DNA of 64,000 bases from Chloroflexota bacterium (GCA_028874075.1 JAPPLU010000073.1:80973-144972); one strand, 5' to 3'. Shown: positions 41,759-51,390, numbered from the stretch's first letter. Program-made: numbers and translations. Notes: generated by a model not told the origin, from the sequence alone.

Positions 41759-41820
41759 GTGGCAGACCGGAGACACCACCGAATTTGACAAGTCAAAACT
41801 GACCCGAACAGGAGGCAGCC

Positions 41821-42966
41821 ATGACCCAGTTGCTGGGAAGAGTCAGCCCCGAAGAGGAACAACGGTTTTACGACAATACCGAGTCCGCCGGGCTGCGGGC
41901 GGCCTGGATGGGCCGCCGGCTGGAGCGCAAGCCCCAGGTGGAACCCTTCGCCTGGCGTTGGGAACAGGCCAGGCCCCTGATCCTGCGCAGCGGCGATATC
42001 GTTACTCCCGACCGGGACGTGGAACGGCGGGTGCTTACCCTGAAGAACCCGGGCCTGGACTACGGCACCACCCACACCATGGTGTCGGCCCTGCAACTGC
42101 TGCTGCCCGGCGAGAACGCCCCGGCCCACCGCCACACGCCCACGGCCATCCGCTGGGTGCTGCAGGGCACGGGCGCCTACACTACCGTTGAAGGCGACAA
42201 GTGTTACATGGAGCCTGGCGACCTGGTGCTGACGCCGTCGTGGACGTGGCACGACCACAATAACGAGGGCAACGAGCCCATGATCTGGCTGGACGGCCTG
42301 GACGTGCCCTTGGTCAACACCCTGGACGCCACCTTCTTCGAGCAATACCCCGAGGACCAGCAGCCCATCGTGGGCGTGGGCGAGTCGGCAAGGAAGTACG
42401 CCTCCGGCACCCTTCGGCCGGCGTGGGAAGAAAACAACCTCCCCTACTCGCCGCTGTGGCACTACAAGTGGGAGCAGACCCATGCCGCCCTGCGCGAACT
42501 GGCGGAGACCGTTGGTAATCCGTTGGTTTGCAGCGACGTTGATTCCCGTATTGCGATCGCTGCAATCCCTCCATCAAACAATTGCAGTCCCTTTGACGAC
42601 GTGGCCATGGAGTTCTCCGACCCGGCCACCGGCGGTCCGGTGCTGCGGACCCTGGCCTGCTGGATCCAGCTGATCCGCCCGGGAGTCAACACCAGGGCCC
42701 ACCGCCACACCAGCAGCGCGGTGTACCAGGTGTTCCGGGGCAGGGGCCACAGCGTCATCAACGGCCAGCGTTTCGACTGGGACGAGGGCGACTTCCTGGT
42801 GGTGCCGTCGTGGGCGTGGCACGAACACGCCAACGACACCGACGACGAGGCCATTCTCTTCTCCATCCAGGACATTCCGGTGATGAAGTCCCTGTCTCTG
42901 TACCGGGAAGAACCCTACACCGAGAATGCCGGCCACCAGCCGATTACGTCTGTGTTTGAAGGGTAG
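41821..42966 (+). CDS. Gentisate 1,2-dioxygenase-like bicupin
   Basis: The 381-residue protein has two cupin domains and resembles gentisate 1,2-dioxygenase, an Fe(II) ring-cleaving enzyme. The first cupin has His103, His105 and His144 (HRHTPTAIRWVLQGTGAYT, then SWTWHDH). The second has HRHTSSAVYQVFRGRGHSVI near residue 295 and SWAWHEH near 333, so both metal motifs look intact. In characterised gentisate dioxygenases only one site carries iron. No maleylpyruvate isomerase or hydrolase adjoins, so the substrate may be salicylate, a hydroxynaphthoate or another hydroxyaromatic acid. Confidence 0.87.
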   Translation: MTQLLGRVSPEEEQRFYDNTESAGLRAAWMGRRLERKPQVEPFAWRWEQARPLILRSGDIVTPDRDVERRVLTLKNPGLDYGTTHTMVSALQLLLPGENAPAHRHTPTAIRWVLQGTGAYTTVEGDKCYMEPGDLVLTPSWTWHDHNNEGNEPMIWLDGLDVPLVNTLDATFFEQYPEDQQPIVGVGESARKYASGTLRPAWEENNLPYSPLWHYKWEQTHAALRELAETVGNPLVCSDVDSRIAIAAIPPSNNCSPFDDVAMEFSDPATGGPVLRTLACWIQLIRPGVNTRAHRHTSSAVYQVFRGRGHSVINGQRFDWDEGDFLVVPSWAWHEHANDTDDEAILFSIQDIPVMKSLSLYREEPYTENAGHQPITSVFEG

Positions 42967-42989
42967 GCAATACTCTTCTACCTGTCGCG

Positions 42990-43027
42990 AAGGAGGGGGG
43001 CGGGACAGAGAACCGCCCTCCTTTCTC
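42990..43027. terminator. Strong hairpin, likely bidirectional terminator
   Basis: AAGGAGGGGGGCGG pairs with CCGCCCTCCTT (a two-base bulge) and is followed by TCTCTT. It lies in the convergent gap between the bicupin and the amino-acid-binding protein gene and could stop both. Confidence 0.6.
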
Positions 43028-43061
43028 TTGGGGAACCGGGCCTGGCCCTTGCGCAGGGACG

Positions 43062-44138
43062 CTATCGGATTGGCGGGGCGTAGATAAGGCCCCCATTGGT
43101 CCAGAGGTTGTTTTGCCCCCGGGGAAGGGTGAAAGACTCGCCCTCGGGCCCCATGTACCGGTCGTAGATCTCGCCGTAGTTGCCCACCGCCGTTATCACG
43201 TCCACGGCGAAATCGGGTTTCAGGCCCAGTTCCACCTGCCCGAAGGCCCCCTCTGTGCCCAGCAGTCTTCGGACCTGGATATTGTCGCTGTTTCGCATAC
43301 CCTCCACGTTGCCCTGGGTTACGCCCAGTTCTTCGGCGTTGATCAGCGTATAGAAGACGATACTGACCAGGGCAGTCCAGGAGTGGTCTCCCCGGGGGAC
43401 CATTGGAGACAGGGGTTCCTTGGAGATGGTTTCGGGCAGAATTATGTGGTCTTCGGGATTTGCGAAGCCGCTGCGGATGGCGGCCAGTTGAGACTTGTCG
43501 ATGGTGGTGGCATCGCAGAGGCCCTGCTCATAGGCCAGGTAGGTCTCCGAGGTTTGCTCATAGCTGAGAAGCTCCAGGCCCATGCCGTTCTGCCGGAAGT
43601 AGTCCTCCAGGTTCAACTTGGTGGTGGTGCCTTCGGCCACGCAGACCGCCGATCCGTCCAGTTCCAGGGCGCTGCTAACTCCCATGGACCTGGGTACCAG
43701 GAAGCCCTGGCCGTCGTAGAACATTATGATGGTGAAGTCGCCCCATTGAATTTCCCGCGTGGTTGTCCACGTGGTAGTGCGGGCCAGGATGTCAATCTCG
43801 GCGGCCTGTAAGAGCGGTCCCCTTTCAGCGTAGGAGACGTGCTGAAACTCCACGGCCCCCGGGTCACCAAAGATGGCGGCGGCGACAGCCCGGCAGAGGT
43901 CAACGTCAAAGCCTCTCTCGTTGCCCGCCGAGTCGATAAAACCGAACCCCGGCAAGTCTGACTGCGTGGCGCAATGAATGTTACCCCGGTCTTTTACCGT
44001 TTCGAGGCGAGAAGACTGAGATTCCACGATGGCTCCCGCTTCGCCCTGAATGTCGCAGGCGACGGCAGCCAGCGCCAGGAGGCAGGCTGCGCCGGGGAAC
44101 AAGAGAACCCCTTTTGGTAGATGGTTAAGAAATCTCAT
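43062..44138 (-). CDS. Amino-acid-type ABC substrate-binding lipoprotein (AapJ-like), orphan
   Basis: The 358-residue protein is an SBP family 3 member close to general L-amino-acid-binding proteins (AapJ/BztA): LSAVK-like opening replaced by VKDRGNIHCATQSDLPGFGF, then GFDVDLCRAVAAAIFGD, TTTWTTTREIQWGDFTII and GTEGAFGQVELGLKPDFAV. The signal ends LALAAVAC, a lipobox with the cysteine near 28. No permease or ATPase genes adjoin. It either works with a transporter elsewhere or acts as a sensor. The preceding MFS gene is 40 bases upstream on the same strand. Confidence 0.9.
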   Translation of the reverse strand: MRFLNHLPKGVLLFPGAACLLALAAVACDIQGEAGAIVESQSSRLETVKDRGNIHCATQSDLPGFGFIDSAGNERGFDVDLCRAVAAAIFGDPGAVEFQHVSYAERGPLLQAAEIDILARTTTWTTTREIQWGDFTIIMFYDGQGFLVPRSMGVSSALELDGSAVCVAEGTTTKLNLEDYFRQNGMGLELLSYEQTSETYLAYEQGLCDATTIDKSQLAAIRSGFANPEDHIILPETISKEPLSPMVPRGDHSWTALVSIVFYTLINAEELGVTQGNVEGMRNSDNIQVRRLLGTEGAFGQVELGLKPDFAVDVITAVGNYGEIYDRYMGPEGESFTLPRGQNNLWTNGGLIYAPPIR

Positions 44139-44178
44139 ACGGTAATCCGTTGGTGGAGATCCCTCTGAGGCCCGTTCT

Positions 44179-45486
44179 TCACGCCGCCGCTTCCGCCGCC
44201 CGCAATTCCGGGGGCCTTGTCTCTCCCTTGAAGAACACCAGCACCACGGCCGCCAGCAGCAGGACGATGTTGGACCAGATGGCCACGGCGTAGGTGCCGT
44301 TGATGTCGTAGAACAGGCCGCCCAGGAAGGCCCCGAACCCGCTGCCGATGGGCATGACGGCGAACATGGTGCCGTAGATCGTCCCCAGGTGCCGGACGCC
44401 GTACCGGTCGGAGGTGTAGGCCGCCGTAACGCTGACCACCGAATTCCACGAGAACCCCACCAGCAGCACCCCCGCCAGCAGCGTTCCGATCCCCAGCGGG
44501 GGAATACCCAGGGCCGGTATGCCCATGGACAGCAGCACCACCACGAACCCCATGGCCCGTATGTGGTAGGAGGCGGATAGCAGCCACCGCCGCCCGTACT
44601 TGTCCGAGAGATGACCCATGATCAGGCTGCCAATGACGGCGGAGGCTCCGATGAGGCTGAAGGCTCCGGCAGCGGCCATGGGGTGGTAACCCAGGTCCCG
44701 GGCGTAGGTTACAAAGTGAGCGTTCACGAAGCTCATCGAGTACCCTCAAACGAAGTACCCGAAGGTGAGCCGGTAGAACAGGTTCGAGCCCAGCGCCTCT
44801 TTGAAGGTGGCGTCCCGGCCGAATATGGGGGTTGCGTCCTCGTCGCCGGCTCCCCCTCTCCGGCGCAGGTCCGAGGTGTCGCCCAGGGGTTCCATCCCCA
44901 TTTCCTGGGGGGTGTTGCGGATGAATATCAGGCCGATGGGAAGTATCACCAGCAGCGCCAGCCCGCCCAGGAAGTAGTAGGCGTCCCGCCAGTCGAACAG
45001 GATCAGGAACACCGATGCCGTGGGCACCAGGACCAGCGCGCCAAAGGACCCGGCGCTGCTGTAAACGCTGAGCGTCAGGCCCCGGCGGGCGTAAAACCAC
45101 GCGCTGATTACCTTGGTCAGGATGGGGCCCACCCCCATGGTCAGGCCGATGCTCATCACCGCGAAGACGGCGTATAGCTGCGCCAGCGTGCGCACCGACG
45201 GGACGATGAACAGCATGACGCCCAGCAGGGCGACGCCGGACAGGACCACCAGCTTGGGACTGTAGCGGTCGGCCAGATAGCCGGCCAGGGGCCGCATCAG
45301 GCCCGACAGCATGAAGGTGATGCCAAAGGCCAGCGACAGGGTGCTCCTGCTCCACCCGAACTCCTCGGTCATGGGCTGCAGGAACACTCCGAAGGAAAAC
45401 TGGGTTCCGGCAGTGCCCAGGGCCACCAGCGAGCAGCCCATCACCACAAACCAGCCGTAGAATGTGCCGTTGGCCTTATTCGTCAT
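44179..45486 (-). pseudogene. MFS transporter interrupted by a single in-frame TGA
   Basis: Read through, this is a normal 435-codon, 12-helix MFS protein of the monocarboxylate/oxalate-formate type: it starts GTFYGWFVVMGCSLVALG and has ADRYSPKLVV and MGHLSDKYGRRW loops. The codon at 44748-44746 is TGA, inside helix 7, between LTFGYFV and GYSMSFVNAHFV. The frame is intact on both sides. An ATG at 44736 follows GAGGG by nine bases, so the C-terminal half could be reinitiated. Loss of function, a sequencing error, or split expression are all possible. It is upstream of the amino-acid-binding lipoprotein. Confidence 0.8.
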
Positions 45487-45989
45487 ACAGGTCTCTGGTC
45501 CCCATGGTTACCATCCCGGCCCGGTCTCACTGTGTACCTAATTTACCACAAGAAAGGGTCGCGGCATTCAGGGCAATCGCACATAAAGCAGCCGTTTCAC
45601 CGGCGGTATCGATGTCGGGATCGTTGTCATGGTCTGGTTCTTGAATCACTGTCAACGAGCTCTTGCCTCCTTGGGTAGCGCTTCACTACCCTGAAACAGG
45701 GAATCCTCAGAAAAGTCTGTCTATCCCTAACTTCTCCAGGAACGTCCGCGCCGCTGCGGTGAGAAAAGGCTGGGCAGACGAAAACTCGCCTTGACCCTGG
45801 AATTGAACGGAAATGAGCGGTAACGGGCGGTAGAATTAAATTTTCTCCCCGCCGCAAAGCTGAATTCTATCTGGAGATCTGCCGCCATTTTCCACCGAAA
45901 TCCATGTTTTGGGCCCAGCTCCGCGCCAGGACCTCACATAAGCCTTCCGAAATGCAGTTGCCCTGCCGCAGAAGGGAATCCGCACGCCT
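45487..45989. other. 503-bp intergenic region with GGCAGGGCAA-type units
   Basis: TTCAGGGCAATCGCACATAA at 45568 and, on the minus strand near 45972, GGCAGGGCAACTGCATTTCG resemble arms of the 11402-11568 repeat. The rest has no recognisable gene or RNA; a short open frame between is not protein-like. Confidence 0.45.
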
Positions 45990-47510
45990 TCATGGCAGCT
46001 TGATGCTGGACAGCACCGCCTGCTGTACCGCCGAATACCCGGAGTAGGAGTGTTCGCAGATGTGAAATGAAGCCACGAAATTGCCCCCGGATGACCGGTG
46101 GAACACCTCGGTAACCCTCAGCACGCAGAATCTCTGGGACACCCGGGCGCGGAACACGATGTGGGCAATCTTGCTGCCCCCGTCTCTCGATTCCTGGCTG
46201 GCCGCAATTTCCCGCTCCAGCAGCTGGAACTGGCCTCGATAGAAACCCGTGTGCTGGCCCACCACGTCGTCGATCCACTGGCCTGCCGCCTCCACCCGCT
46301 TGTCGTACGACAGCAGGGCCAAGCCGGCAAAGCGGTCGGGGCTGTCGAAATGGACCTGGTCCTGGTCGCTGTCATCCAGAATCCACTCTACCGGCACGTC
46401 GACGGTGTAACGGTGGGTGGGACTGGTGTAGGTCTGCCATTCCATCGAGCCGCTGGGCGGATCGACGGTATTGGGCCCCCTCGCCGCCATTACATTCCTG
46501 GCCCCTTCCTTGAGGTCGGGCAGCAGGCCACGGATGCTCCGTTCGGAAATGGCGAAGCCCAGTCCGGCGGTGGGGTTGCCCCGGTTGTCCTGGTTCTGGA
46601 GGAAGGTGGTAATGCCGATGACCTCGCCCGTGGGCAGCAGCAGGGGGCCGCCGCTGTTGCCCGGGTTGATGGATGCGTCGGTCTGGATGACCCACGCCCG
46701 CATGCCGGGATGGTAGCGCACCGCCGAGACGATGCCCCGGGTGACGGTGGCGTCGCCGGTAAGGCCCAGGGCGTACCCGATGGCCACCACTTCGGTTCCG
46801 GCAACCGGCCCCGCGCCGGTGCCCGCCTCATCCGTCTTTCCCGACTCCGATCGGGAATCTGGGTGCATCAGCTCCAGGGTGGGGAAATCGTCGCAGCACA
46901 TTTCCAGCACCGCCAGGTCCCGCCGCTGGTCGAAACCCACCATACGGGCGCGAAAGGTGCGGTTGTCGCCCACCAGCACGTCGATGCGGTAAGAGTCTTC
47001 AACCACGTGGTAGTTGGTCAGCACCAGTCCCGCGCCCCCGTCGAGCTTCTCAAAAATAATGCCGCTGCCCACCCCGTCGGCGGTATTCACCCGCACCACG
47101 CCCGGCTTAACCTGGTTCACCATATCGGCCAGGTCTAAGGAGTTGGGCGCATGGGCTACTGCCTGGGTAGGCAATGGAGTAGCGGCCACCGCCAGACCCG
47201 AGGGGGCGGCGGCAATGCCGGACGGTTCCTGGTTTGCCGGTTTTGGGGCTGCGACTGCCTGCGGCGTAGCCGTGGGTACAGGCGTAGCCGTGGGCGCAGG
47301 AGTAACGGTAGGTATGGCAGCCAGGGCCTCGCGCACGCGTTCGGTAACCATGGCCTCCACTGTTGCCTCAATGTTGGGTGGAAGCGGCAGGCCGGGCACA
47401 GGTTCGGGCGGCGCCTGCCCCGGGGAGAACTGGGGGGCGCAGGCGAGGGTGAGGAGGAGCAGCGTGACCACCGCTGCGAACGTTCGTGTTATTCGTTTGA
47501 TCACTTTCAC
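45990..47510 (-). CDS. Trypsin-like lipoprotein protease (S1C type) with a PsbP-like C-terminal domain, copy 1
   Basis: The 506-residue protein has a lipobox LLLLTLAC near residue 24 and a Pro/Thr/Ala-rich spacer. The trypsin-like domain shows His near 166 (LTNYHVVEDS), Asp near 197 (RRDLAVLEM) and Ser near 288 (NPGNSGGPLLL), so it should be active outside the membrane. Instead of a PDZ domain, the C-terminus from WQTYTSPTHRYTVDVPVEWI resembles PsbP/DUF1795 folds. A conserved Cys-Cys follows the Asp motif and two more cysteines lie near the end. GTG at 47510 has AGGGAG upstream. A diverged copy follows upstream at 47613. Confidence 0.85.
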   Translation of the reverse strand: MKVIKRITRTFAAVVTLLLLTLACAPQFSPGQAPPEPVPGLPLPPNIEATVEAMVTERVREALAAIPTVTPAPTATPVPTATPQAVAAPKPANQEPSGIAAAPSGLAVAATPLPTQAVAHAPNSLDLADMVNQVKPGVVRVNTADGVGSGIIFEKLDGGAGLVLTNYHVVEDSYRIDVLVGDNRTFRARMVGFDQRRDLAVLEMCCDDFPTLELMHPDSRSESGKTDEAGTGAGPVAGTEVVAIGYALGLTGDATVTRGIVSAVRYHPGMRAWVIQTDASINPGNSGGPLLLPTGEVIGITTFLQNQDNRGNPTAGLGFAISERSIRGLLPDLKEGARNVMAARGPNTVDPPSGSMEWQTYTSPTHRYTVDVPVEWILDDSDQDQVHFDSPDRFAGLALLSYDKRVEAAGQWIDDVVGQHTGFYRGQFQLLEREIAASQESRDGGSKIAHIVFRARVSQRFCVLRVTEVFHRSSGGNFVASFHICEHSYSGYSAVQQAVLSSIKLP

Positions 47511-47612
47511 GAGCGTTCTCCCTGACCTTCGGGTGTTGGCCGGTGTTGCCGGACGGCGCGCTTGATTCAGGGTCTGACCGGTGTCTCGGGGCAATTATAG
47601 TGCAAGCGTGGA

Positions 47613-49022
47613 TCAGCTATTGGGACCAGCGCTCTTCAAGATTCGCGCAACAACCTCCTCGTATTCCTCAATGGATTCCTTGCACATCCGCGATTCAATA
47701 GTAAGACCCCCACCTTCTAATACGATGAACATATGGGTGCGGTAAGTGATGCAAAATTCCAACGAAGTCCTGCCCCAGTATATGATTGCTGCTACCCCGG
47801 TTCCATTTTCTTGTTCCTCGATTCGTCGGTATGTTACTTCAAACAGCTCCTGGTTGTATTCTCTCAAGGTTCTGATTGTTTCCTCAACCCAGGCTTCAAG
47901 GGAAACGGCCTGGGAGTCGAATGTAAAGATGTGGACCGCGGCGTATTCCCCAGGACTGAGCAGATCCAGGCGGCCTTCCTCCTTGTCGTTGATAGTCCAG
48001 CCGGCCGGAATTTCAATAGTGTAGCCGTAACGTGGGTGAGAGTAGGTCTGCCAATCATCAACAACCGGCACGGGCGAGGGTTCCGGGGTAGGAGTTGGGA
48101 TATCAACGCGTTCTCCCAACTTTAGCGATGGCAGGCTCTCGCGAATGCTTTCGCTGGAAATGGCAAAGCTCACCCCGTCCACCAAGACTCCGTTCCGGTC
48201 GCGAACGAAAAAGGAGTTTATTCCTGCTACCTTACCGCTATCCAGCAGGAGCGGGCCCCCGCTGCTGCCGGGGTTAGTCGACGCGTCGGTCTGAATAACC
48301 CAGGACCGGTAGGCTTCGTCATAACGGTGCGCCGAAACAATTCCCCGCGTAAAGGTTGGAGAGCCTGCGATTCCGAGGGAATAGCCAATGGCGGTAACCT
48401 CTGCTCCTACCTTCAGCGCATCCGTGTCCCTCAGCGGCAAAGCGTGGAAGGTCCCGCAGCAGATTTCCAGCAACGCCATATCCTTAAGGGCATTGTAACC
48501 AAGGATAATGCCGATGTAACTGTCCACTTCGTTTACCTGCACTTCCACGCTGACCGCCTCCTCCACCACGTGATAGTTGGTCAGGACATAGGCCCTTCCC
48601 GCTTCAGTGGTTTCCGCAATGAACCCGGACGCTTGGCCCCGGTCAGTGTTGACGCGCACTACTCCCCTTCCTGCTGCCTCCAGGATGTCCGCCAGTCCCG
48701 GCGTCGGAGTTGGTGATTGCGTCGGTGCTAGGGTTGGCGTGACTACAGGTGAGGAAGTTGGCGAAGGAGCAGGGGCCGGAAGGGATCCCCGAGGTGGTGA
48801 CGGCTCTGGCGTAGTTACAGGATCCGGCGTCAAGACAGGTTCCGGAGTTGGCGGTGCGGTGGGCCGTGCCGTTGCCGTCGGTTGCGGTGTTGACTTACCC
48901 TCCGACGCGGGGACTTTGGTGGGGGCTGGCGGAATACTCGACGAGCAAGACATAACCGCCAGCCCCACGCACGCCGCCATAAGAATGGCAAATGGACAAA
49001 CAGCGATCTTGTGAAGAATCAT
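47613..49022 (-). CDS. Trypsin-like lipoprotein protease (S1C type) with a PsbP-like C-terminal domain, copy 2
   Basis: The 469-residue protein has the lipobox LAVMSC near 26 and a long Pro/Thr spacer. The catalytic residues are His near 148 (LTNYHVVEEA), Asp near 180 (LKDMALLEICC) and Ser near 256 (NPGSSGGPLLL). The C-terminal domain starts WQTYSHPRYGYTIEIPAGWT, aligning with the first copy, and includes the same late cysteine pair (EFCITYR and RMCKES). No PDZ domain is present. The two genes lie head to tail about 100 bases apart and are an old tandem duplication. Likely role is envelope protein quality control or a signalling cleavage. Confidence 0.85.
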   Translation of the reverse strand: MILHKIAVCPFAILMAACVGLAVMSCSSSIPPAPTKVPASEGKSTPQPTATARPTAPPTPEPVLTPDPVTTPEPSPPRGSLPAPAPSPTSSPVVTPTLAPTQSPTPTPGLADILEAAGRGVVRVNTDRGQASGFIAETTEAGRAYVLTNYHVVEEAVSVEVQVNEVDSYIGIILGYNALKDMALLEICCGTFHALPLRDTDALKVGAEVTAIGYSLGIAGSPTFTRGIVSAHRYDEAYRSWVIQTDASTNPGSSGGPLLLDSGKVAGINSFFVRDRNGVLVDGVSFAISSESIRESLPSLKLGERVDIPTPTPEPSPVPVVDDWQTYSHPRYGYTIEIPAGWTINDKEEGRLDLLSPGEYAAVHIFTFDSQAVSLEAWVEETIRTLREYNQELFEVTYRRIEEQENGTGVAAIIYWGRTSLEFCITYRTHMFIVLEGGGLTIESRMCKESIEEYEEVVARILKSAGPNS

Positions 49023-49078
49023 TCAGCATAGGGGAATGCAGGATGCAATGATTCTATCACTTATATAGCAGATAGCTG

Positions 49079-49891
49079 CTACAAACACCGCTCCGCTTCC
49101 CTTTGGATGTAGTCGCGGAAGGACTGGGGCAGGTTGGCCGCGTCCGCCGCCTGGGCGTTTTCCTGGATGCGCTCCGGGCGGGAGGTGGTGGGGATGGCCG
49201 AGCTTACCCGGGGGTCGGAGATTACCCACGCCAGCAGGGCCTGGGCCCAGGTGCTAATGCCGTAGTCGCGCAGCGGAGTCAGGTCGGGCTGCTGCTTCAG
49301 GTCCAGCACGTACCGGCCCTTCTGCAAGGGTTCCATCACCAGGACGCCGGTTCCCAGTTCCTCGGCCAGGGGCAGCAGTTCATCATCTACGCCCCGGTTC
49401 AGCACGTTGTAGGGAATCTGGACAACGTCCACCTGTCCCTGGCGCATCAGGTCCATAATCGTGGGGTAGGCCTCCCGCACCATGGCGGAAACGCCCACCA
49501 TGCCGACCTTGCCCTCGCCCTTCAACCGCTGCAGGGTGGGCAGGTGGGTCTCCCAGTCGATCATGTTGTGGACCTGGAACAGGTCGATGTAGTCGGTCTT
49601 CAGGTTGGCAAAGGACTGGGCTATCTGGGCCTCGCCGGCCTCTTTGCCCTCGGTGCGGACCTTGGTGGCGATGTAGAACCGGTCGCGCCGTTCCTCGGTA
49701 ATGTCGCCCACCACCGCCTCGGCGTGGCCGTACCAGGCGGCGGTATCTATCAGATTTATGTCGCTGTCCAGGCAGTTATCCACAATTTGCCGGCGCACGG
49801 CGATATCGTCGCCGCCGGTTACGTCGAAAGTTCGTAAGGTTCCCAGGCCAATGGCCGAAACGTCCAGGTCGCCCAGTTTGCGGTACTCCAT
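49079..49891 (-). CDS. Aldo/keto reductase
   Basis: The 270-residue TIM-barrel enzyme reduces carbonyls with NAD(P)H. The catalytic tetrad is Asp49, Tyr54, Lys77 and His108 (DTAAWYGHAE, IATKVR and LFQVHNM). It is shorter than typical AKRs by about 40-50 residues, and the cofactor segment is at SSAIPTTSRPERIQENAQAA. It is isolated from metabolic genes in its direction. Substrate unknown. Confidence 0.92.
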   Translation of the reverse strand: MEYRKLGDLDVSAIGLGTLRTFDVTGGDDIAVRRQIVDNCLDSDINLIDTAAWYGHAEAVVGDITEERRDRFYIATKVRTEGKEAGEAQIAQSFANLKTDYIDLFQVHNMIDWETHLPTLQRLKGEGKVGMVGVSAMVREAYPTIMDLMRQGQVDVVQIPYNVLNRGVDDELLPLAEELGTGVLVMEPLQKGRYVLDLKQQPDLTPLRDYGISTWAQALLAWVISDPRVSSAIPTTSRPERIQENAQAADAANLPQSFRDYIQREAERCL

Positions 49892-50016
49892 TTTTCGTCC
49901 TCTCCGGTTATTTTGTTCAAAGATGGTAGGACAGGATGTAAAAGATATGACTGCCGGTAGACAGTCAATTTAATCCTGTTCGTCCTGTATGCTCATGTTT
50001 GAATCCGTAGTCTATT

Positions 50017-51390
50017 CTAGCGCAGGTTCCTCAGTCCCCGCTGGGTTACCAGGATTATGGCGGTCAGGGCGATGAGCAGACCGGCCAGGATGCCTACCGA
50101 AAGTTGTCCTCCCAGGTATTCAGCGGCCAGGCCGGCCGGCAGCACCCCCAGGGGTATCAGGGCGAAGTTGGTCATAAACACGCTCATCACCCGGGCGCGG
50201 TACTGATCGTCGGACACTTCCATAATCAGGGACTGGTTCAGCGAACGGCGGCCGGCGTCGCCCACCCCCAGGATGACCATAAGGCCCAGGGCTACAACGT
50301 AGAAAGGCAGCGCGGCCACCAGGAGCAGGGCAGCGCCGCTGAGAAAGGAGCTGGCAATGAGGATGCGACCCCGCTGCCAGTTGCCCATGGCGGCTATAAA
50401 CAGGGAGCCGCCCAGGGTTCCCAGGCCCATGAAGCTGGTCATCAGCCCCATGGCCTCCGGCCCCAGGTGGTAAATGTCAACTATGAATATGGGCATGAGG
50501 AAGCGGAAGGGCATGGCCAGGACGGTTGAAATAAGCCCCATGACCAGCAGCGCCAGCACCAGGGAATTGCCGCGGATGTAGGACAGGCCTGCGCCGATGT
50601 CCCTCAATACACCGGACCGTCCCGTGCCAGTAATGCCAGTGGGACTGCGCATAAAGCCCGTGAGAACGACTCCGCCGGCGCACATGCCGGTAACCACGTA
50701 ATAGACGCCGTCGGGCTGGATGGCGTTGTAGAGAAAGCCGGCTATGGCAGGAGCCAGCAGGGTGGTGGCGCTCATGCCCATGGCGTCCAGGGCCATGGCG
50801 TTGGTCAACTGGTTTTGCCCCACCAGCTGGGGGATGAGGGCCTGGCGGGCGGGCATGAAGAAGGAAAAGACCGCTCCCTGCATCATGGAGGCGGCCAGCA
50901 GGTGGTACCAGGTTACTGAGCCTGTTGTGATGGAAACGGCCACGAAGAGGGCGATGAGACCGGCGCCGGTCTGGCCCAATTGGATGATTCGTTTCCGTTG
51001 CAGGCGGTCGGCAATGGCGCCCCCGAAAAGGGCCAGCATAAGCATGGGCAGGGCGAAACCGGCGGAAACGATACCCAGAAGAGCGGGCGAACCGGTCAGG
51101 TCATAGGTCAAGTACCCCCTGGCAATCATCTGCATTTGCATGGCGCCCATGAGCAGCAGCATGGCAAACCACAGAATGCGGAAGTCGCGGTTAGAGAGGG
51201 AACTAAAGGTATGTCGAAAATTGAACGGTGAGCCGGGAGGGCGTCCGCGAGCCCTGGCGGGCCTGGCAGAGTCCTCCGCCGGTGCATCGGAAGACTGGGA
51301 GTCTGTTGTGGTGGTTGCTTCGGGTGGAACCGTGTCCGTGGTAGCTGCCGAAGTGCTGGGGGAGGACTGGGAACCGGAACTGCTCTGCGT
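50017..51390 (-). CDS. MFS transporter (MFS_3 type), probable ACG start
   Basis: Twelve helices, with FGGAIADRLQRKRIIQLGQT in the 2-3 loop. The first ATG in frame (51162) lies inside helix 1 and would remove the conserved FSSLSNRDFRILWF opening. Upstream the frame stays open, without ATG, GTG or TTG, through a Ser/Thr/Pro-rich tail of about 60 residues to a GGAGG that ends seven bases before an ACG at 51390. Same geometry as in the gene at 22118. The 457-residue product would have a long disordered cytoplasmic tail. Substrate unknown. Confidence 0.75.
   Translation of the reverse strand, partial: TQSSSGSQSSPSTSAATTDTVPPEATTTTDSQSSDAPAEDSARPARARGRPPGSPFNFRHTFSSLSNRDFRILWFAMLLLMGAMQMQMIARGYLTYDLTGSPALLGIVSAGFALPMLMLALFGGAIADRLQRKRIIQLGQTGAGLIALFVAVSITTGSVTWYHLLAASMMQGAVFSFFMPARQALIPQLVGQNQLTNAMALDAMGMSATTLLAPAIAGFLYNAIQPDGVYYVVTGMCAGGVVLTGFMRSPTGITGTGRSGVLRDIGAGLSYIRGNSLVLALLVMGLISTVLAMPFRFLMPIFIVDIYHLGPEAMGLMTSFMGLGTLGGSLFIAAMGNWQRGRILIASSFLSGAALLLVAALPFYVVALGLMVILGVGDAGRRSLNQSLIMEVSDDQYRARVMSVFMTNFALIPLGVLPAGLAAEYLGGQLSVGILAGLLIALTAIILVTQRGLRNLR

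Larger units (their letters stand above)
41492..41820. other. 329-bp intergenic region with repeat copy B and a CCCTTCCCCC element
   Basis: It contains the second direct-repeat copy (41551-41705) and a CCCTTCCCCCTTGAAGGAGA element at 41720-41758. A TTGACA at 41785-41790 has no matching -10. CAGGAGG is the ribosome site for the bicupin gene. Confidence 0.5.

Noticed and set aside
41785..41813. Promoter for the bicupin gene from TTGACA at 41785
   Set aside because: At 16-18 bases spacing there is no sequence resembling a -10 box; the position falls on the ribosome site.
44746..44748. Selenocysteine at the in-frame TGA of the MFS gene
   Set aside because: No selenoprotein transporter of this type is known to me and I could not recognise a convincing hairpin of bacterial SECIS type directly after the codon; a point mutation or read error is simpler.
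45627..45857. Small gene between the MFS remnant and the protease
   Set aside because: The composition and the lack of a ribosome site suggest chance coding in repeat-bearing intergenic DNA.
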